This document shows positions 61,692 through 64,000 of a stretch of DNA of 64,000 nucleotides, piece after piece; within the stretch, counting starts at the first letter, position 1; each line of letters opens with the position of its first letter. The notes beneath the pieces are model-generated. The model ran no database searches. It was not told the DNA's origin and saw nothing but the letters and a program-made list of their open reading frames with translations. This stretch comes from Neelides folsomi (taxonomy: Eukaryota > Arthropoda > Collembola > Neelipleona > Neelidae): positions 310,001 to 374,000 of the forward strand of contig JAQGBZ010000026.1 of the NCBI GenBank assembly GCA_034687125.1, in the 5' to 3' direction. Made by a program: the position numbers and the translations under genes.

Positions 61692-62886
61692 TCATTTTTT
61701 AACTCCTTTACTTCCAGAGTTGTTACAAAATGGATGAGGAGCTATTCTGTTTCTATATGATGTAATGTTCGGGGCTTCTGTTCGACATTGCCAACATCCA
61801 TCCACATTGTCGCACTCAATGAAGCAATCTCGGCATAAGACATGACCTTCCGGACATAGCATTTCCTTCACGGGTCTCAAATGTACTTCTGCGTTTAAAA
61901 ATGATCTCATACATCGAGGGCATGAAGATCCTGGAAATCATATTCAAAGGATTATTAAAGATTATGGTTGAACTCTATGTTAATGAGACGTATAACTGGA
62001 CTAGGCTATAAAGTTTTATTAATTGGTCTATTAACTATATTACCTAACTCTATTAGTTTATTATTATCTTTCATTTATTAAATGACTAGTGCCGTAAAAG
62101 CAATTAAAATCTATGGCTATTTCCAGGTAAGGGTCCAACCTTTGAATACTCCATTGCCTAAGTCCTGCAGGTCGAGGGATTATGTAATAAAACAATTGAA
62201 CTTCTAAGGATAGAAATGAAGTTTACTGAAGTAATGAAGTCCTTTATTACTTCAGGGTATAAAACTTGGAATTTTTTAAAGGGTAAAATGGTGTCTAATA
62301 ACTGGATTAAATACCAATTCTATAATTGTAATAGCGGACATATTAGTTTTTGTCTTTTAGCCTCAAGAGCCTTTCACTCACCCGATTTTTACAAATGTTA
62401 AATTAACGGAGCTAAAACAAGGGAGTTTGACAATTTCATATACTTTTATGTTGAGATTTCGACATAAAATTTAAGCCACGATGAACGCAATAATGTTTTT
62501 TATGATTTTCATAAATATAATTTACCCCAATGTTTACAATATTCTAATTGAGTCAAAGAGTAAATCGGCAATCTGCTATAGCTATAGCCTATAGAGAATT
62601 AAATTACATCACAATAACCAACAATTATTAAATTAACCCATGACATTGTAATTTCCCTATAATACATTGATACTGACGGCTGCTAGTAACCAATTAAATA
62701 ACCAACGATCTTACCGAAATTAACAGGAGGGATTGTTGAGTCGTTCATAACTTCCGGAGACTCTACACTTTCGGAGTTATCGGAATTTTCATGGGGTGTG
62801 CTTGTGTTGGAGGTGGCTGTTGAGGGTTTTCGACTACTGCTATTTTGACGCTGATTTTGAAAAAATAGTCGACTTCCGCCACCCAT
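61692..62886 (-). CDS. Small RING-HC finger protein, probable E3 ubiquitin ligase
   Basis: Two minus-strand exons, 62886-62715 and 61930-61692 (TGA), join in phase 1 to 136 residues. Residues 1-57 are a Ser/Thr/Asn-rich, probably disordered tail. Residues 61-106 fit the C3HC4 RING consensus exactly: C61-x2-C64-x18-C83-x3-H87-x2-C90-x2-C93-x9-C103-x2-C106 (CPRC, CPEGHVLCRDC, CWQC). RING fingers of this type recruit E2 enzymes for ubiquitin transfer. About 30 residues follow (NITSYRNRIAPHPF to KGVKK). No substrate-binding domain is visible. The last ligand pair lacks the proline usual in CPxC. The start ATG (MGGGSRLFFQNQ) follows an acceptor-like TTTTTAAAAG, so an upstream non-coding exon is possible. 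The overall protein family is not one I recognise. Confidence 0.8.
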
Positions 62887-63302
62887 AGCTCCCTTTTAAA
62901 AAGAAATTGAAAATTTTTTTTATTAAAAACCTCTTCGGTGAGGAACGCTGGGAGTTGAGGAGAAGGACAACGGAAGCTACCTTTAAAAACCACCCTCCGA
63001 CGGCCTTCACAATCTCATCTGGTCAAAGTGGATAGGTTGAGAATTTACGATAATGAAGGTCACAGTTAGCCAACGCCTGAGTCAGTCGAGGTCGGGAAAG
63101 TAAAAGGCGTGAAGGAATCGTAGTTTGAGAGAGACCCGAAAGACCTTTGTTTCGAGTAAGGGGGTTCTACGGGAGATGCCTCTGATCGCAACAATCCCTT
63201 GGCCCACGGCCTCCTTTCGTCACTTCGACCTCCTACTCGACCCCGCAAGGAATTAATAGAGCTGCGTTGTGTGGTTTTAAAATATATGAGTGGCCGACCG
63301 TG
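62887..63302 (-). other. Probable 5' UTR or leader intron of the RING gene
   Basis: This lies between the TATA-like box and the RING start codon. A GC-richer segment at 63060-63250 has an open frame of 60 codons on the minus strand (61 counting the non-ATG start), so it is more likely leader than coding. A possible acceptor (TTTTTAAAAG) sits just before the ATG. Confidence 0.4.
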
Positions 63303-63310
63303 TATTTATA
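63303..63310 (-). promoter_or_regulatory. TATA-like box upstream of the RING gene
   Basis: TATAAATA on the minus strand, about 417 bp upstream of the RING ATG, immediately before the GC-richer leader segment. Motif and position only; AT-rich DNA makes chance hits common. Confidence 0.35.
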
Positions 63311-64000
63311 CACATCAACATCGTAACCTTCCGTAATATAACAAATGGCAATACATTGAAAAATATTAAATAAATCGATATTAAAAAATATTAAAAAAAA
63401 CCATTTTTATTCAATTGTTACATAGCCTAGTTGCTATAGAAATTAATACATTTCAAATATGTTTATTTCTATGGGAAACGAGAATCACTTGTGATTACCT
63501 AATTTAATATCTTTATGCTTCAATATGCCTATTATATTATAGGGATACAATTAAAAATATTATATAGAATGTGTTTGAATTATATAATTCATAATTATCA
63601 CAATTTTATAATTGCATGTATTTAAATACTTAATTAAATTGTGTTCATAAATTGTTATAAATGTATTTAATCAGCTTTGCTTTACCATCCATATTACGTA
63701 TATTATTTTTATCAAACGTGAAATAAAATCATATTTCTATCAAAATATCGACTTCTTTGAATTCCGGGTTTTCAATTTGAAATGTAACGATTGTAAAAAT
63801 GAATATTCCATATTGAAATCTAGACAGAGTTTAGTTCAGTTCAGTAATGTAAATTATGTATTGTTTATTGAGTAATCTAAATACTAGGAATATTCCAAAC
63901 AAAGTTTACTAGGTTCTTATGGCACTGCACAAAACACCTATAGTTTGTTTTAAATTAAAAATAGATTTTATATAAAAATCTCTATAAAATTATTTATAAT
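63311..64000. other. AT-rich flank, nothing recognised
   Basis: No open frame of note, no repeat structure and no RNA gene seen on either strand. Confidence 0.5.

Overview
The window is AT-rich, intron-rich eukaryotic DNA. The introns carry GT...AG borders, and the recognisable proteins (UNC5, a myotubularin, a dual-GAF cyclic nucleotide phosphodiesterase) are animal ones. The phosphodiesterase reads like arthropod Pde11, so an arthropod is the best guess; I cannot name the order. Gene models were built by hand from splice signals, reading-frame phase and remembered family sequences. No database search or transcript data was available.

Layout, left to right. (1) 1-22211, plus strand: the transmembrane and cytoplasmic part of an UNC5-type netrin receptor (TM, ZU5, UPA, death domain) in ten exons. 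The extracellular exons are not visible, and about 10.7 kb of non-coding sequence precedes the TM exon. A pogo/Tigger-like MITE lies in the next intron. (2) 22445-23613, minus: a small protein with one HMG box resembling the box of Maelstrom but lacking the MAEL domain. (3) 24425-27263, plus: a complete myotubularin-family lipid phosphatase (MTMR2/MTM1 group) with the CX5R active site. (4) 27296-31116, minus: a tandem array of three related genes of an unrecognised family. Two are complete A-B-C three-exon genes and one has only exons B and C. The two complete genes share a 403-bp block (promoter plus the first ~50 codons) that differs at one base, although the rest of the proteins is strongly diverged. 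Pieces of the myotubularin 3' region are repeated between units. (5) 31297-42603, minus: a cyclic nucleotide phosphodiesterase of the PDE11/PDE5 group in 23 coding exons, with two GAF domains and an intact HD-type catalytic domain. (6) 42604-61691: a long stretch with little coding signal. It holds a 95-bp-arm inverted repeat, a short hairpin, and a possible orphan minus-strand exon at 57172-57234. (7) 61692-62886, minus: a small two-exon RING-HC protein, with a TATA-like box upstream at 63303-63310.

Most genes are unrelated neighbours: axon guidance, phosphoinositide turnover, cyclic-nucleotide signalling and ubiquitination. The item most worth following is the tandem array. Its units appear to have arisen by duplication of the segment next to the myotubularin 3' end. 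Their promoter and start were homogenised or re-copied recently, while the remainder diversified.
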